Assembly: GCF_039621805.1 (NCBI RefSeq)
Contig: NZ_CP155073.1
Location: forward strand, 744,001 to 808,000
Reading direction: 5' to 3'
DNA length: 64,000 bases
DNA from: Paraburkholderia sp. PREW-6R
GTDB taxonomy: Bacteria > Pseudomonadota > Gammaproteobacteria > Burkholderiales > Burkholderiaceae
Part shown: in pieces, positions 26,549 to 34,741 of the stretch
Layout of the letters: each line of letters starts with the position of its first letter
How positions within the stretch are numbered: the stretch's first letter is position 1
Program-made: the position numbers and the translations under genes
Notes under the pieces: model-generated
The model's database searches: none
Seen by the model: the letters and a program-made list of their open reading frames with translations, nothing else
What the model was told of the DNA's origin: nothing

Positions 26549-27211
26549 GTGTCCGATCCCAACGACAATTCCATTCCGGTCCTGCACGAGATCCTCGTAC
26601 CGGGCAAACGCGCCCAGCCGCATCCCGCATCGAACGAAGCGGCCGTCGCCGCCGATCCTTCGACGCCGCGCGAGCCGTCGTTTGCCTCCGAGCCCGCCTT
26701 CGCGCCGCAGGCGCGGCATCCGCAAGAACCCGCGTTGATGCCGCGCCCCTCGCGAGCGGCGGAGCCTGTGTCCGCACCGGCATACCCGCACGAGCCTGAC
26801 CGCGGGCATTTGCCCAGGCGCGTGCCCAGCGGCCAGGCAAGCCAGGCGAACCAGGCGAATCACGCGGCAGGGCAGGAAGCCGCGCTTGCCGGCGTATTCG
26901 ATCGTGTCGAACCGGTCACGCCGCTCGAAGCCGGAGCGACCGTGCCGCCCGACATCGCTCAGGATGCCGCGGCGACTCCGCCATCCGAGCTCGATGCCGA
27001 TGTCATTGCCGAGCGTTTGCGCGGACGCTTCGCCGGCTTTCTGACCGGGGAAGGGCGCGCAATGATTGAAGCGCGTTGCCGCGACGCACTGCAGGATCAC
27101 ACGTCATGGCTCGTGAGCCACATTACGCGGGAAGTCGCGCTCACGCTGGAAACCGAAATGACCGGCTGGGTGCGGGAAGCGGTGGCGGAAGAAATCGCGC
27201 GGCGCGGCTAG
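26549..27211 (+). CDS. DUF2486 family protein, mostly disordered
   Basis: 220 residues from GTG 26549. This start is preferred because GGAGG lies seven bases before it and because the resulting N-terminus (SDPNDNSIPVLHEILVPG) is the conserved part of DUF2486 proteins as I remember them; an ATG 78 bases earlier is in frame but has no ribosome binding site. Residues about 25-150 are Ala/Pro/Gln-rich with short repeats such as QASQANQANHAA and are probably disordered. A C-terminal alpha-helical block (from about 150) reads ADVIAERLRGRFAGFLTGEG and ends EAVAEEIARRG. Function unknown. Follows holC by 98 bases. Confidence 0.75.
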   Translation: MSDPNDNSIPVLHEILVPGKRAQPHPASNEAAVAADPSTPREPSFASEPAFAPQARHPQEPALMPRPSRAAEPVSAPAYPHEPDRGHLPRRVPSGQASQANQANHAAGQEAALAGVFDRVEPVTPLEAGATVPPDIAQDAAATPPSELDADVIAERLRGRFAGFLTGEGRAMIEARCRDALQDHTSWLVSHITREVALTLETEMTGWVREAVAEEIARRG

Positions 27212-27245
27212 TGCATGACTGAGCAGACTGGCCGGCAAGGCCGGC

Positions 27246-27587
27246 TTACTTGAGCGTCAGAATCCAGGTGGCCAGCGTGGCCGCCTGATCGGGCGTGAGT
27301 TGGGTATTGGCGGGCATCGGCACGACGCCCCATACGCCCGCGCTGCCATCCAGAATCTTGCGCTTCAGATACACGGCGGCGTCTTCGTGATCGGCGTACC
27401 GGGTGGCGACGTCATGGAGCGCCGGGCCCATGAACTGGCGTGTGACCGAGTGGCAGCTCATACAGTTTTCCTGCTGCGCAAGCGCGAGGCCCGTTGCGGC
27501 CTCTGCCCGCGCAGTGGGACTGCCGCTGCCGAGTATTGCGCCCAGCGCGGCGGCAGCGGCAAGCGCCGCATACGACTTTGATTTCAT
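27246..27587 (-). CDS. small periplasmic class I cytochrome c
   Basis: 113-residue monohaem cytochrome of the c551/c8 kind. The signal peptide (MKSKSYAALAAAAALGAILG) is cleaved near A-R-A-E (about 28). Haem attachment is Cys42-x-x-Cys45-His46 in C-M-S-C-H, and the sixth ligand is probably Met91 in V-P-M-P-A-N. The mature protein is about 85 residues, standard for this family. It is an electron shuttle; the partner oxidase or reductase is not evident from its neighbours. Codes on the minus strand, converging on the DUF2486 gene 34 bases away. Confidence 0.9.
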   Translation of the reverse strand: MKSKSYAALAAAAALGAILGSGSPTARAEAATGLALAQQENCMSCHSVTRQFMGPALHDVATRYADHEDAAVYLKRKILDGSAGVWGVVPMPANTQLTPDQAATLATWILTLK

Positions 27588-27768
27588 TAGGGTCTCCGTC
27601 GGTCCCGATGCCCGACTCGTAGTGCGAGCATTATAAAAGGAAAGGGACGCACGATTTCCCGTGCGCCCCTGAGCGCTCTTACGTTGTCCGCGCGGCCGTG
27701 TGCGTTACTGCGCAGCGCGGGCCGCCCCCACTCGACAAGCCAGTTGAAGTGCGGCGGATACCGCGCGC

Positions 27769-29442
27769 TTAGCCGGTCACCGCGCCCTTGTTCGCCGGCT
27801 GCGCGAGCGCGAAGTATTTCGCCATTACGCCGTGCGTATAACGCGGCTTCGGTTGCTGCCACGCGTCGCGGCGGCGTTGCAGTTCGGCATCGTCCACGTT
27901 CAGTTGAAGCAGCAGCTTGTGCGCGTCGATCGTGATCGAGTCGCCTTCGTGGACCAGCGCAATCGTCCCACCGACGAACGCCTCCGGCGCCACGTGTCCA
28001 ACGACCATGCCCCACGTGCCGCCCGAGAAGCGTCCGTCCGTGATCAGGCCGACGCTTTCGCCCAGCCCTTTGCCAATGATCGCGGACGTCGGCGCCAGCA
28101 TCTCCGGCATGCCCGGACCGCCCTTCGGACCGAGGTAGCGCAGCACCACCACGTCGCCTTCGACTATTTTGTCGGCCAGAATCGCTTCGAGCGCGCTTTG
28201 CTCGTCGTCGAATACGCGGGCCGGACCGGTGATCACCGGATTTTTCAGGCCCGTGATCTTGGCGACCGCGCCGTCCTCGGCGAGATTGCCCTTCAGGATC
28301 GCCAGATGCCCTTCGTCGTACAGCGCCTTGTCGATCGGGAAGATCACCTGCTGGTTCGAAGGCGGCTTCGCGGGCACGTCCTTCAGCTCTTCGGCGATGG
28401 TCTTGCCGGTGATCGTCATGCAGTCGCCGTGCAGCAGGCCCGCGTCGAGCAGGATCTTCATCACCTGCGGGATGCCGCCGGCCTTGTGCAGATCCGTCGC
28501 CACGTACTGGCCGGACGGCTTCAGGTTGCAGATCACGGGCACTTTCTTGCGCATGCGCTCGAAGTCCTCGATCGTCCACTCCACTTCGGCCGCATGGGCG
28601 ATGGCGAGAAAGTGCAGCACCGCGTTGGTCGAGCCGCCGGTGGCCATGATCACGGCTACGGCGTTCTCGATCGACTTCCGGGTGACGATGTCGCGCGGCT
28701 TCAGATCCTTCCTGACCGCTTCGACCAGCACGCGCGCCGATTCGGCGGCCGAGTCCACCTTTTCCTGATCCGGGTTGGCCATGGTCGATGAATACATCAG
28801 CGACATGCCGAGCGCTTCGAACGACGAACTCATCGTGTTGGCCGTGTACATGCCGCCGCACGAGCCCGTGGAGGGACACGCGTTTTTCTCGACCCCTTCG
28901 AAATCTTCCTGCGACATGCGGCCCGCGGTGAACTCGCCCACGGCTTCGAACGACGAGACGATGGTCAGGTCCTTGCCCTTCCAGTTGCCGGGACGGATCG
29001 TGCCGCCGTACACGTAAATGCTCGGCACGTTGGTGCGCAGGATGCCGATCATGCCGCCCGGCATGTTCTTGTCGCAGCCGCCGATCACGATCACGCCGTC
29101 CATCCACTGGCCTTGCACGCACGTCTCGACGCAGTCTGCGATCACCTCGCGCGACACGAGCGAGTATTTCATGCCCTCGGTGCCCATCGACATGCCGTCC
29201 GAAATGGTCGGCGTGCCGAAGATTTGCGGATTGGCGTCCGAGCCCTTGACCGCGGCGACGGCTGCATCCGCGAGACGCTGCAACCCGGCATTGCACGGCG
29301 TGATGGTCGAATGGCCGTTGGCAATGCCGATCATCGGCTTGTCGAAATCTTCCTTCTGATAGCCGAGCGCGTAATACATCGAGCGGTTCGGCGAGCGCGC
29401 CACGCCCTGCGTGATGTTCTTCGAACGACGGTTGTATGCCAT
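27769..29442 (-). CDS. ilvD: dihydroxy-acid dehydratase IlvD
   Basis: 557-residue enzyme of valine, isoleucine and pantothenate precursor synthesis, converting dihydroxyvalerate to keto acid. Three conserved cysteines are seen at 50 (STITPCNAG), 123 ([10 protein letters not shown]) and 195 ([10 protein letters not shown]); this set and the shorter length fit the oxygen-tolerant [2Fe-2S] subtype rather than the 616-residue E. coli enzyme. The C-terminal signature [19 protein letters not shown] is intact. Divergent from a LysR gene with 208 bases between. Its keto-acid product also feeds pantothenate, whose panC and panD genes lie about 19 kb away. Confidence 0.96.
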   Translation of the reverse strand: MAYNRRSKNITQGVARSPNRSMYYALGYQKEDFDKPMIGIANGHSTITPCNAGLQRLADAAVAAVKGSDANPQIFGTPTISDGMSMGTEGMKYSLVSREVIADCVETCVQGQWMDGVIVIGGCDKNMPGGMIGILRTNVPSIYVYGGTIRPGNWKGKDLTIVSSFEAVGEFTAGRMSQEDFEGVEKNACPSTGSCGGMYTANTMSSSFEALGMSLMYSSTMANPDQEKVDSAAESARVLVEAVRKDLKPRDIVTRKSIENAVAVIMATGGSTNAVLHFLAIAHAAEVEWTIEDFERMRKKVPVICNLKPSGQYVATDLHKAGGIPQVMKILLDAGLLHGDCMTITGKTIAEELKDVPAKPPSNQQVIFPIDKALYDEGHLAILKGNLAEDGAVAKITGLKNPVITGPARVFDDEQSALEAILADKIVEGDVVVLRYLGPKGGPGMPEMLAPTSAIIGKGLGESVGLITDGRFSGGTWGMVVGHVAPEAFVGGTIALVHEGDSITIDAHKLLLQLNVDDAELQRRRDAWQQPKPRYTHGVMAKYFALAQPANKGAVTG

Positions 29443-29650
29443 GGGAGCTCCAATGTTGTTTTGGGCCGTGCCGCGTGGTCGCGGCGCGGTGGCCGCTGTC
29501 AGCGGCTTTCACGTGGCCGGTGCGCCATCGCTGCCGCGCCGGCGCGTCGTTCCAAGTTTAGTTCGACGCACGTCGGGCAAGGATGATGTTTTGCCAGACG
29601 CGAGTCCAATATATTATTCGGCGTCGATTAGGTCGTAGAATGTATTAGTC
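29443..29650. promoter_or_regulatory. ilvD / LysR divergent control region
   Basis: 208 bases between divergent starts. The LysR-proximal half is AT-rich and contains the 8-bp palindrome AATATATT at 29608-29615, a plausible core for LysR-type binding, but no clean T-N11-A dyad with extended arms was recognised. Specific -35/-10 boxes were not assigned. Confidence 0.4.
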
Positions 29651-30619
29651 ATGATGCCCACCGTCCCCGATCTGCGGCAGTTGCGCTATTTCGTTACCGT
29701 TGCTGAGGAGAAGCACTTCGGCCGCGCGGCCACGCGGCTTTCAATGACGCAGCCGCCGCTCTCGCAGGCGATCAAGGCGCTCGAAGAGACACTCGGCGTC
29801 GAACTGTTCGCACGGACCAAGCGGTCGGTCGAACTCACGCTGGTCGGCGCCGATCTGCTGCCCGAGGTGCAACGCCTGCTCGCCGCCGCCGAAGCGCTGC
29901 GGCCGCTCGCGCAGAGCCTTGCACGCGGCGAGACGGGCGTGCTGTCGCTTGCGTTCGTGTCTACTGCGGACTACGGCCTGTTGCCCCTGCTGCTGCGTGA
30001 TTTCGGCGCGCGCTACCCGCGCGTGCGGCTCGAATTGACCGAGGCCACGAGCGACGTGCAAATGGACGAACTGATGGCCGGACGCATCGACGCGGGCCTC
30101 GTGATCGCGCCGCTGCCGTCCCGCCATGCCGGGCAGCTCGCGTGGCTGCCGATCGCGCGCGAGCCGCTCGTGATCGCAATGTCCGCGGACACCGCCGCCA
30201 GTGTAAATAGTGCTGGCGACCCCGCCATGGAGTGGCTCGACACGCCGCTCAGCCTGCGCGAACTCGCCGATGCGCCGCTCGTGATCTTCCCAAGACGTCT
30301 GGCGCCTGGCTTTTATGACATCATTATGGATTGCTACGGCGTGGCGGGGCTCACACCCCGGATTGGCCAGGAGGCGATCCAGATGCAGACGATCGTGAGC
30401 CTCGTGTCGGCCGGCATGGGTGTCGCACTGGTGCCGCAATCGTTGCGTAACCTGCGCCGCACCGGCGTCGTGTACCGGCCGCTCGCCGGATCGGTGCCTG
30501 CGATCGAGACCGGTCTCGTGTGGCGCCCGGCGCAGGTGAGTCCGGTGCTCGCCGGTTTCATTGAAATCGTGCAGGCCCATGCTGCCACGTTCGAGCCGCA
30601 GTCCGCGCCGCCCGCCTGA
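29651..30619 (+). CDS. LysR family transcriptional regulator divergent from ilvD
   Basis: 322 residues. The N-terminal winged helix-turn-helix is DLRQLRYFVTVAEEKHFGRA followed by ATRLSMTQPPLSQAIKALEE, typical of the BenM/CatM/CbbR-like branch. The effector domain spans about 95-310 with SLVSAGMGVALVPQSLRNL near the end. Two neighbouring ATGs (29651, 29654) could start it. LysR proteins often control the divergent neighbour, so ilvD is the obvious candidate target; the effector is unknown. Confidence 0.9.
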   Translation: MMPTVPDLRQLRYFVTVAEEKHFGRAATRLSMTQPPLSQAIKALEETLGVELFARTKRSVELTLVGADLLPEVQRLLAAAEALRPLAQSLARGETGVLSLAFVSTADYGLLPLLLRDFGARYPRVRLELTEATSDVQMDELMAGRIDAGLVIAPLPSRHAGQLAWLPIAREPLVIAMSADTAASVNSAGDPAMEWLDTPLSLRELADAPLVIFPRRLAPGFYDIIMDCYGVAGLTPRIGQEAIQMQTIVSLVSAGMGVALVPQSLRNLRRTGVVYRPLAGSVPAIETGLVWRPAQVSPVLAGFIEIVQAHAATFEPQSAPPA

Positions 30620-30683
30620 TACAAGCCGGCTGAAAAGCCGTCAGATAACCCGCTTCCGAACTTGAACTGCCCATAACAACACG

Positions 30684-31589
30684 ATGCTCATTCACCCGAA
30701 TTTCGACCCCGTAGCCATTCATCTGGGGCCGCTTGCCGTGCGCTGGTATGGACTGATGTACCTCGTTGCGTTCATCGCGGCGATCGTCGTCGGCCGTTTG
30801 CGGCTGCGGTTGCCCTACGTCGCCGCCCAGGGCTGGACCGCGAAAGATATTGACGACATGCTGTTCTACGGCGTGTTAGGCACGATCCTCGGCGGCCGGC
30901 TCGGCTACGTGCTGTTCTACAAGGCGAGTTTCTACTTCGCGCATCCGCTCGACGTCTTCAAGGTGTGGGAAGGCGGCATGTCGTTCCACGGCGGCTTCCT
31001 CGGCGTGACGCTCGCCATGGTGCTGTTCGCGTATCAGCGCAAGCGCTCGTGGCTGCAGGTCACCGACTTCGTTGCGCCGATGGTGCCGACAGGGCTGGCC
31101 GCAGGGCGCCTCGGCAATTTCATCAACGGCGAGTTGTGGGGCCGCGTAACCGAGCCGTCTGCGCCGTGGGCCATGCTGTTCCCAGGCGCCGCGCCCGACG
31201 ACGCCGCGTGGCTCGCCGCGCATCCGCAACTGGCCGCGCAATGGCACCTGAACGAAGTGTTCGCGCAATACCATATGCTGCCGCGTCATCCGTCGGAGCT
31301 CTATGAGATCGCGCTCGAAGGCGTTGCGCTCTTCTTCGTGCTGTTCTTTTTCTCGCGTAAGCCGAAGCCGTTGGGTGCGATTTCCGCCGTGTTCCTGATC
31401 GGCTATGGCCTCGCGCGCTTTACCGTGGAATTCGCACGCGAGCCCGACGATTTCCTCGGGCTCCTCGCGATGGGCCTCTCGATGGGTCAATGGCTTTCGC
31501 TGCCAATGATCCTCGTGGGCATCGCGTTGTTGGTGTGGTCGTATCGCCGCGCCGGTCGCGAACGGACGCACGCTGTCAGCGCGGGCTGA
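30684..31589 (+). CDS. lgt: prolipoprotein diacylglyceryl transferase Lgt
   Basis: 301-residue integral membrane enzyme attaching diacylglycerol to the lipobox cysteine of prolipoproteins. Opening [20 protein letters not shown] with [10 protein letters not shown] is the family form; the Lgt signature [14 protein letters not shown] is complete near residue 145, and [13 protein letters not shown] follows near 210. About seven membrane spans. A strong terminator lies 79 bases after the stop. One lipoprotein substrate candidate in this window is the OmpA-like protein at 62388-63041. Confidence 0.96.
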   Translation: MLIHPNFDPVAIHLGPLAVRWYGLMYLVAFIAAIVVGRLRLRLPYVAAQGWTAKDIDDMLFYGVLGTILGGRLGYVLFYKASFYFAHPLDVFKVWEGGMSFHGGFLGVTLAMVLFAYQRKRSWLQVTDFVAPMVPTGLAAGRLGNFINGELWGRVTEPSAPWAMLFPGAAPDDAAWLAAHPQLAAQWHLNEVFAQYHMLPRHPSELYEIALEGVALFFVLFFFSRKPKPLGAISAVFLIGYGLARFTVEFAREPDDFLGLLAMGLSMGQWLSLPMILVGIALLVWSYRRAGRERTHAVSAG

Positions 31590-31667
31590 ACGCGCGGCGC
31601 TACAGCGGCTTTCGCTTAGCGCTTCAGTCGTGCTTCTTGCTGCCCGCCGCTCACGGGTGGTCGAATG

Positions 31668-31695
31668 AAAACGCCACGGCATGCCGTGGCGTTTT
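31668..31695. terminator. bidirectional rho-independent terminator, lgt / SIMPL gene
   Basis: A perfect 28-base palindrome whose arms are AAAACGCCACGGCA and its complement. Because the arms begin with A4 and end with T4, it offers a stem followed by a T tract on both strands and sits between the convergent lgt and SIMPL genes. Confidence 0.9.
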
Positions 31696-31740
31696 CGTTT
31701 CCTTTTCAGGCGGCGCTGCGCATCGAGCGCGACACGCGCA

Positions 31741-32472
31741 TTACTTCATCTGTACCGAGCCGGACACGTTGACCGTCACCGTGGACGTGCCGCCTTCGAT
31801 CGGCACCGGCGCCGACACTTTCGCATCCGCGCCCATGGCTCGCGCGCTCATCATCATCACGGGGCGCGGCATCGATCCATTGTGGCCGACGTTGACCTCG
31901 CGAATCGAATAGCCGCTGTAGCCGAAGGCCTGCGCCGCCGCCGACGCCTGCTCGCGGAACGACCGGATGGCTTCGCCGGTGAGCTTCTGTTCGGCGGCGC
32001 GCTGTGCGTCGGGCGACAACGAGAATTGCACATTGCCGACCTGCATGGTCGATGCCATTTGTCCGGCGAGCTTCGACGCCGTAGCGAAGTCGTGCGATTC
32101 GAGCACGATCTCCGTGCGGCCGCGCCATGCGGAGATGTGCCCGTCACGATCCGTTGACGGATAGATCGAGAACGACCCCGTGCGCGCCGTGACACCGCTC
32201 ACGCCTTTGGCTTTCTGCAGCGCCGCGTCGGCACGTTGATTGAGCGTGGACGTCAGCGCGGATGGGTCACTCGCCTCCTGCTCGTAGAAGAGCGTGATGT
32301 CGACCACGTCTTGCGGCACGTCCGCGCTTGCCTGCGCATTCAGCGACAACACGCCCGCAGGCTGATATTGCGCGACGCTCTGCGCACGCGCGACGACCGG
32401 CGTTAGCACGAGCGCCGCCGGTGCGGCGCAAGCGAGCGCGAAAGCGAGTGCACGTGCAGTGTTTTTCGTCAT
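31741..32472 (-). CDS. SIMPL (DUF541) domain periplasmic protein
   Basis: 243 residues from ATG 32472, which has an AAGGGG site and gives a clean Sec signal peptide (MTKNTARALAFALACAAPAA, cleavage near A-R-A-Q at about 31). The frame extends 21 residues upstream without support. The mature part is a single SIMPL/YggE-type domain: GVLSLNAQASADVPQDVVDI at the start and IREVNVGHNGSMPRPVMMM towards the end. YggE-like proteins have been linked to oxidative stress tolerance, but the mechanism is unknown. Monocistronic by appearance, ending at the shared terminator. Confidence 0.85.
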   Translation of the reverse strand: MTKNTARALAFALACAAPAALVLTPVVARAQSVAQYQPAGVLSLNAQASADVPQDVVDITLFYEQEASDPSALTSTLNQRADAALQKAKGVSGVTARTGSFSIYPSTDRDGHISAWRGRTEIVLESHDFATASKLAGQMASTMQVGNVQFSLSPDAQRAAEQKLTGEAIRSFREQASAAAQAFGYSGYSIREVNVGHNGSMPRPVMMMSARAMGADAKVSAPVPIEGGTSTVTVNVSGSVQMK

Positions 32473-32705
32473 TGTTAAACCCCTTGCTTGAACAGGTTGT
32501 GCACGACCGGGAGAGGCGCGACGCAGGAGCGTCACGTTATCAGTCCCGGTTTCAGCGTCCGTTAGGCGGTTGTAACCTTCGCTTGGTTCCCTGAGTCGAC
32601 GCGCGGCTCAGCTTTGACTGTAGGCGTTAAGCTCGCGGATGCGCCCAATATGCGATTGGAATGAGACCAGAAGACAAGCGGAATCAAACCGGAATGCAGC
32701 GGGGA

Positions 32706-33164
32706 TCAGATCAGCCGTTTGGTAATGAAGCGCCATTCGGCTTCGGTCACCGGCGTGATGGAAAGACGATTGCCTTTGGCGAGCACGCGCATGTCCTTCA
32801 ACTCCTCGTGCTCGCGCAACGCGGCGAGCGGTATCAGCGGAATCTTCTTCTTGAAGACGACGTCGACGAGCAGCCAGCGCGGCGTTTCCTGGGACGACTT
32901 CGGGTCGTAATACGGACTCTTCCTGTCGAACTGCGTGGGATCGGGATAAGCCGTAGACGACACTTCGGCGATGCCCGCGATGCCCGGCTCGGGACAACTG
33001 GAGTGATAGAACAGAACGCCGTCGCCCACCTGCATCATGTCGCGCATGAAATTGCGCGCCTGGTAATTGCGTACGCCGGTCCAAGGCAACGTGCGATGCG
33101 GTGCGTTCGCCAGATGGTCGATGCTTGCTTCGTCCGGTTCGGACTTCATTAGCCAGTAGCGCAT
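32706..33164 (-). CDS. EVE domain protein (PUA-like fold)
   Basis: 152-residue single EVE domain. The opening MRYWLMKSEPDEASIDHLAN and the core TLPWTGVRNYQARNFMRDMM and GDGVLFYHSSCPEPGIAGIA are the hallmarks of the family that includes human THYN1. EVE domains form a pocket thought to read modified bases in nucleic acid; the target here is unknown. It lies just beyond the 6S RNA terminator on the same strand, a neighbourhood I recall as conserved in betaproteobacteria. Confidence 0.9.
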   Translation of the reverse strand: MRYWLMKSEPDEASIDHLANAPHRTLPWTGVRNYQARNFMRDMMQVGDGVLFYHSSCPEPGIAGIAEVSSTAYPDPTQFDRKSPYYDPKSSQETPRWLLVDVVFKKKIPLIPLAALREHEELKDMRVLAKGNRLSITPVTEAEWRFITKRLI

Positions 33165-33214
33165 GAATCGAAGTGAACGTGAAGAGTTGGATGAAACCTG
33201 GAGATGCGGAGCCC

Positions 33215-33251
33215 AAAGAAAAACGGCACCGGACGTGTGTCCGATGCCGTT
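33215..33251 (-). terminator. rho-independent terminator of 6S RNA
   Basis: On the minus strand a 12-bp stem (33251-33240 with 33233-33222, one wobble pair) with a 6-base loop is followed by TTTTTCTTT. It directly follows the 6S RNA 3' end and precedes the EVE gene. Confidence 0.85.
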
Positions 33252-33259
33252 CTTGATAA

Positions 33260-33440
33260 GGTCCCCGCCTTAGCCGCTAGGCCGGCATCCTGAACCGGAG
33301 GTTCAGAATTGGTCGCAGTTAGCAGCACTTCGGGTACATCAGACAGAGTGACGCGCACACCCGTGCTACAAATTTCCGCAACCGTGCACATGGCATTGGT
33401 TCAAGGAATATATGACCTTGGCGAACCAGGCAGGGAAGCT
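33260..33440 (-). ncRNA. ssrS: 6S RNA
   Basis: About 180 nt of non-coding sequence next to zapA, the usual ssrS location. The closing stem is visible: TCCCTGCC near the 5' end (33436-33429) pairs with GGCGGGGA at the 3' end (33269-33262), enclosing a long RNA as required for 6S. The 3' third contains the small hairpin TGAACCTCCGGTTCA, the counterpart of the TTGAACCAAGGGTTCAA hairpin in E. coli 6S. A terminator follows. 6S RNA binds sigma-70 RNA polymerase as a promoter mimic in stationary phase. Exact ends are estimates. Confidence 0.85.
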
Positions 33441-33520
33441 AAACCGATGAAGCTATAAGCCATTGAAGCAACAACCATTCAACCAGCACTACAAGGAAAC
33501 CGCGACTCACCGCATACCAC

Positions 33521-33835
33521 TTACTGCATGCTGTACTGCTGAATCACTGTCCCCAGCTGTTCGTTCATTTGATGCATTGTACGCCGGATTTCTTCAGCGG
33601 GAAATGCTTCTCCATGTCGCACGCTCGACTGCAGCCTAAGCAGTTCCGATGCCAGCGACAGCGCAGCCATGACGGCAATGCGATCCGTGCCGCGCACATT
33701 GCTGTTATTGCGAATCTTCGACATTTCGGCGTCGACGCGCGCCACTGCTTCAAGCAATGCCCCTTCCGTTTCCGCCGAGCACGCGAGGCGATAGGGCACG
33801 TCGAGAATCGACACTTCGATCTGCTTCGTGGTCAT
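33521..33835 (-). CDS. zapA: cell division protein ZapA
   Basis: 104-residue FtsZ-bundling protein. The N-terminal globular part MTTKQIEVSILDVPYRLACS is followed by the conserved LLEAVARVDAEMSKIRNNSN and a C-terminal coiled coil (about 50-100) ending QLGTVIQQYSMQ. Its ATG overlaps the stop of the upstream coiled-coil gene by four bases, so the two are translationally coupled. 6S RNA follows. Confidence 0.93.
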   Translation of the reverse strand: MTTKQIEVSILDVPYRLACSAETEGALLEAVARVDAEMSKIRNNSNVRGTDRIAVMAALSLASELLRLQSSVRHGEAFPAEEIRRTMHQMNEQLGTVIQQYSMQ

Positions 33836-34188
33836 GCATTTTCTCCGTGGCGGGTCACGTCGCTTTGCGTTTCGACTTCCTGCTGCGCGGGCTCGAGCAG
33901 ATCGAGCTGGCTGTCCGGCTCGCTTTGCGTGCGACCGCGCGGCAGCTTCTCGAGAATGGCGTTCAGGCGTACCTGAGCGTCGTCGATTTTCGCGGACAGG
34001 GCGTCGCGTTCCGCTTGCAACGCGTCGCGCTCGTCGCGCAGCGCTGCAAGTTCCGTGCGCGTGGCCTCGACCTCGGCGCGCGATTGCGCAAGCTGCTCTT
34101 CGAGCGCGATTCGCGCTTCATTGTGGCGCTGGCTGATCGCAATCAGCTGGCCGATATTCTGTGAAAGTGTTTCGAGTTCGGTGAGCAT
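33832..34188 (-). CDS. ZapB-like / TIGR02449-type coiled-coil protein
   Basis: 118 residues, almost wholly a heptad-rich coiled coil from about 1 to 85 (MLTELETLSQNIGQLIAISQ, LAALRDERDALQAERDALSA), then an acidic Gln/Glu-rich tail. No signal peptide. Proteins of this type sit upstream of zapA in many betaproteobacteria and are presumed cell division factors; similarity to E. coli ZapB is structural more than sequence-based. The overlap with zapA supports a shared role. Confidence 0.75.
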   Translation of the reverse strand: MLTELETLSQNIGQLIAISQRHNEARIALEEQLAQSRAEVEATRTELAALRDERDALQAERDALSAKIDDAQVRLNAILEKLPRGRTQSEPDSQLDLLEPAQQEVETQSDVTRHGENA

Positions 34189-34313
34189 CTGCTGCGTCCT
34201 CTAAAGACATCGCATTTTAGCGCGGAATATTGCAGGTTCCGACATTTGTCTCGTTTCGAGACGTAACAACGTCGCTTTATGCGGGCTTTTGTCGACCATA
34301 TGATGAATAACGA

Positions 34314-34364
34314 CTCCCGCGCCAGAACAGGAACCTGCCTCTTTGAAGAACAGGTTGGCGGGAG
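34314..34364. repeat. imperfect inverted repeat just upstream of the btuB promoter
   Basis: CTCCCGC (34314-34320) pairs with GCGGGAG (34358-34364), and inside it AACCTG (34332-34337) pairs with CAGGTT (34351-34356). It ends ten bases before the -35 box, so it is not in the btuB transcript. No T tract follows on either strand, so a terminator is unlikely; it could be a protein-binding site or a relic. Confidence 0.5.
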
Positions 34365-34374
34365 CCGACGATTC

Positions 34375-34403
34375 TTGACGAGCCCCAAGGCCACTCATAA
34401 ACT
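34375..34403 (+). promoter_or_regulatory. sigma-70 promoter of the btuB riboswitch operon
   Basis: TTGACG (34375-34380) and TAAACT (34398-34403) with the ideal 17-base spacer. Transcription would begin near 34410, exactly where the riboswitch aptamer starts, which strengthens the call. Confidence 0.75.
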
Positions 34404-34409
34404 GGCCGC

Positions 34410-34660
34410 ACTTTGGTGCCCGCGCGCGCTTCTCGACAGTGCGTGCAGTTAAACGGGAAGCAGGGCGCGTAGTCACGATGCGCCAACCTGCGCTGCCCCC
34501 GCAACGGTAAGCGACCGCATTCTCGATGCAGATCGATTCTGAACGCATGTTCGAAGCTGAACGTGCGAGTGTGCCACTGCGCGTCCTGCGTGGGAAGGCG
34601 GAGTCGATAAGTCGCCAGCCCGGATACCGGCCAAAGGGAGAGGGACGTCCCACGCAAACG
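34410..34660 (+). promoter_or_regulatory. cobalamin (B12) riboswitch
   Basis: Conserved blocks appear in the right order: GGTGCC near 34415, TTAAACGGGAA at 34449-34459, the core CCAACCTGCGCTGCCCCCGC followed by AACGGTAA (34483-34510), GCCACTG at 34573-34579, TGGGAAGGCG at 34591-34600, and the B12 box GTCGCCAGCCCGGATACCGG at 34611-34630. It sits before btuB, the classical target, and would lower expression of btuB and following genes when adenosylcobalamin is plentiful. A possible expression platform is that 34587-34595 is exactly complementary to 34648-34656 over nine bases. Confidence 0.93.
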
Positions 34661-34741
34661 TTGAATGCAAGGGGGTCGCCTCGTTACGCATCGGCCTGCG
34701 GGGAAGCGGGCCGTGCACGCTATCCACAGGAATGTCATCCA

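Larger units (their letters stand above)
34189..34741. other. non-coding gap holding btuB promoter and riboswitch
   Basis: 553 bases between the divergent ZapB-like gene and btuB. Contents, in order, are an unassigned zapB promoter region, an inverted repeat at 34314-34364, a sigma-70 promoter, the cobalamin riboswitch and about 80 bases of leader. No separate gene is supportable; the open frame from 34526 is riboswitch sequence read through. Confidence 0.8.

Noticed and set aside
27587..29512. 641-codon frame overlapping ilvD in another phase
   Set aside because: Composition is Arg/Gly/His-rich with no motif, while IlvD is complete.
33149..33391. 80-codon frame across the 6S RNA region
   Set aside because: It overlaps conserved RNA structure and the terminator and shows no protein family signal.
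34526..34741. Longer N-terminus for BtuB starting at 34526
   Set aside because: It would translate the conserved riboswitch core; the inner Met gives a proper signal peptide.
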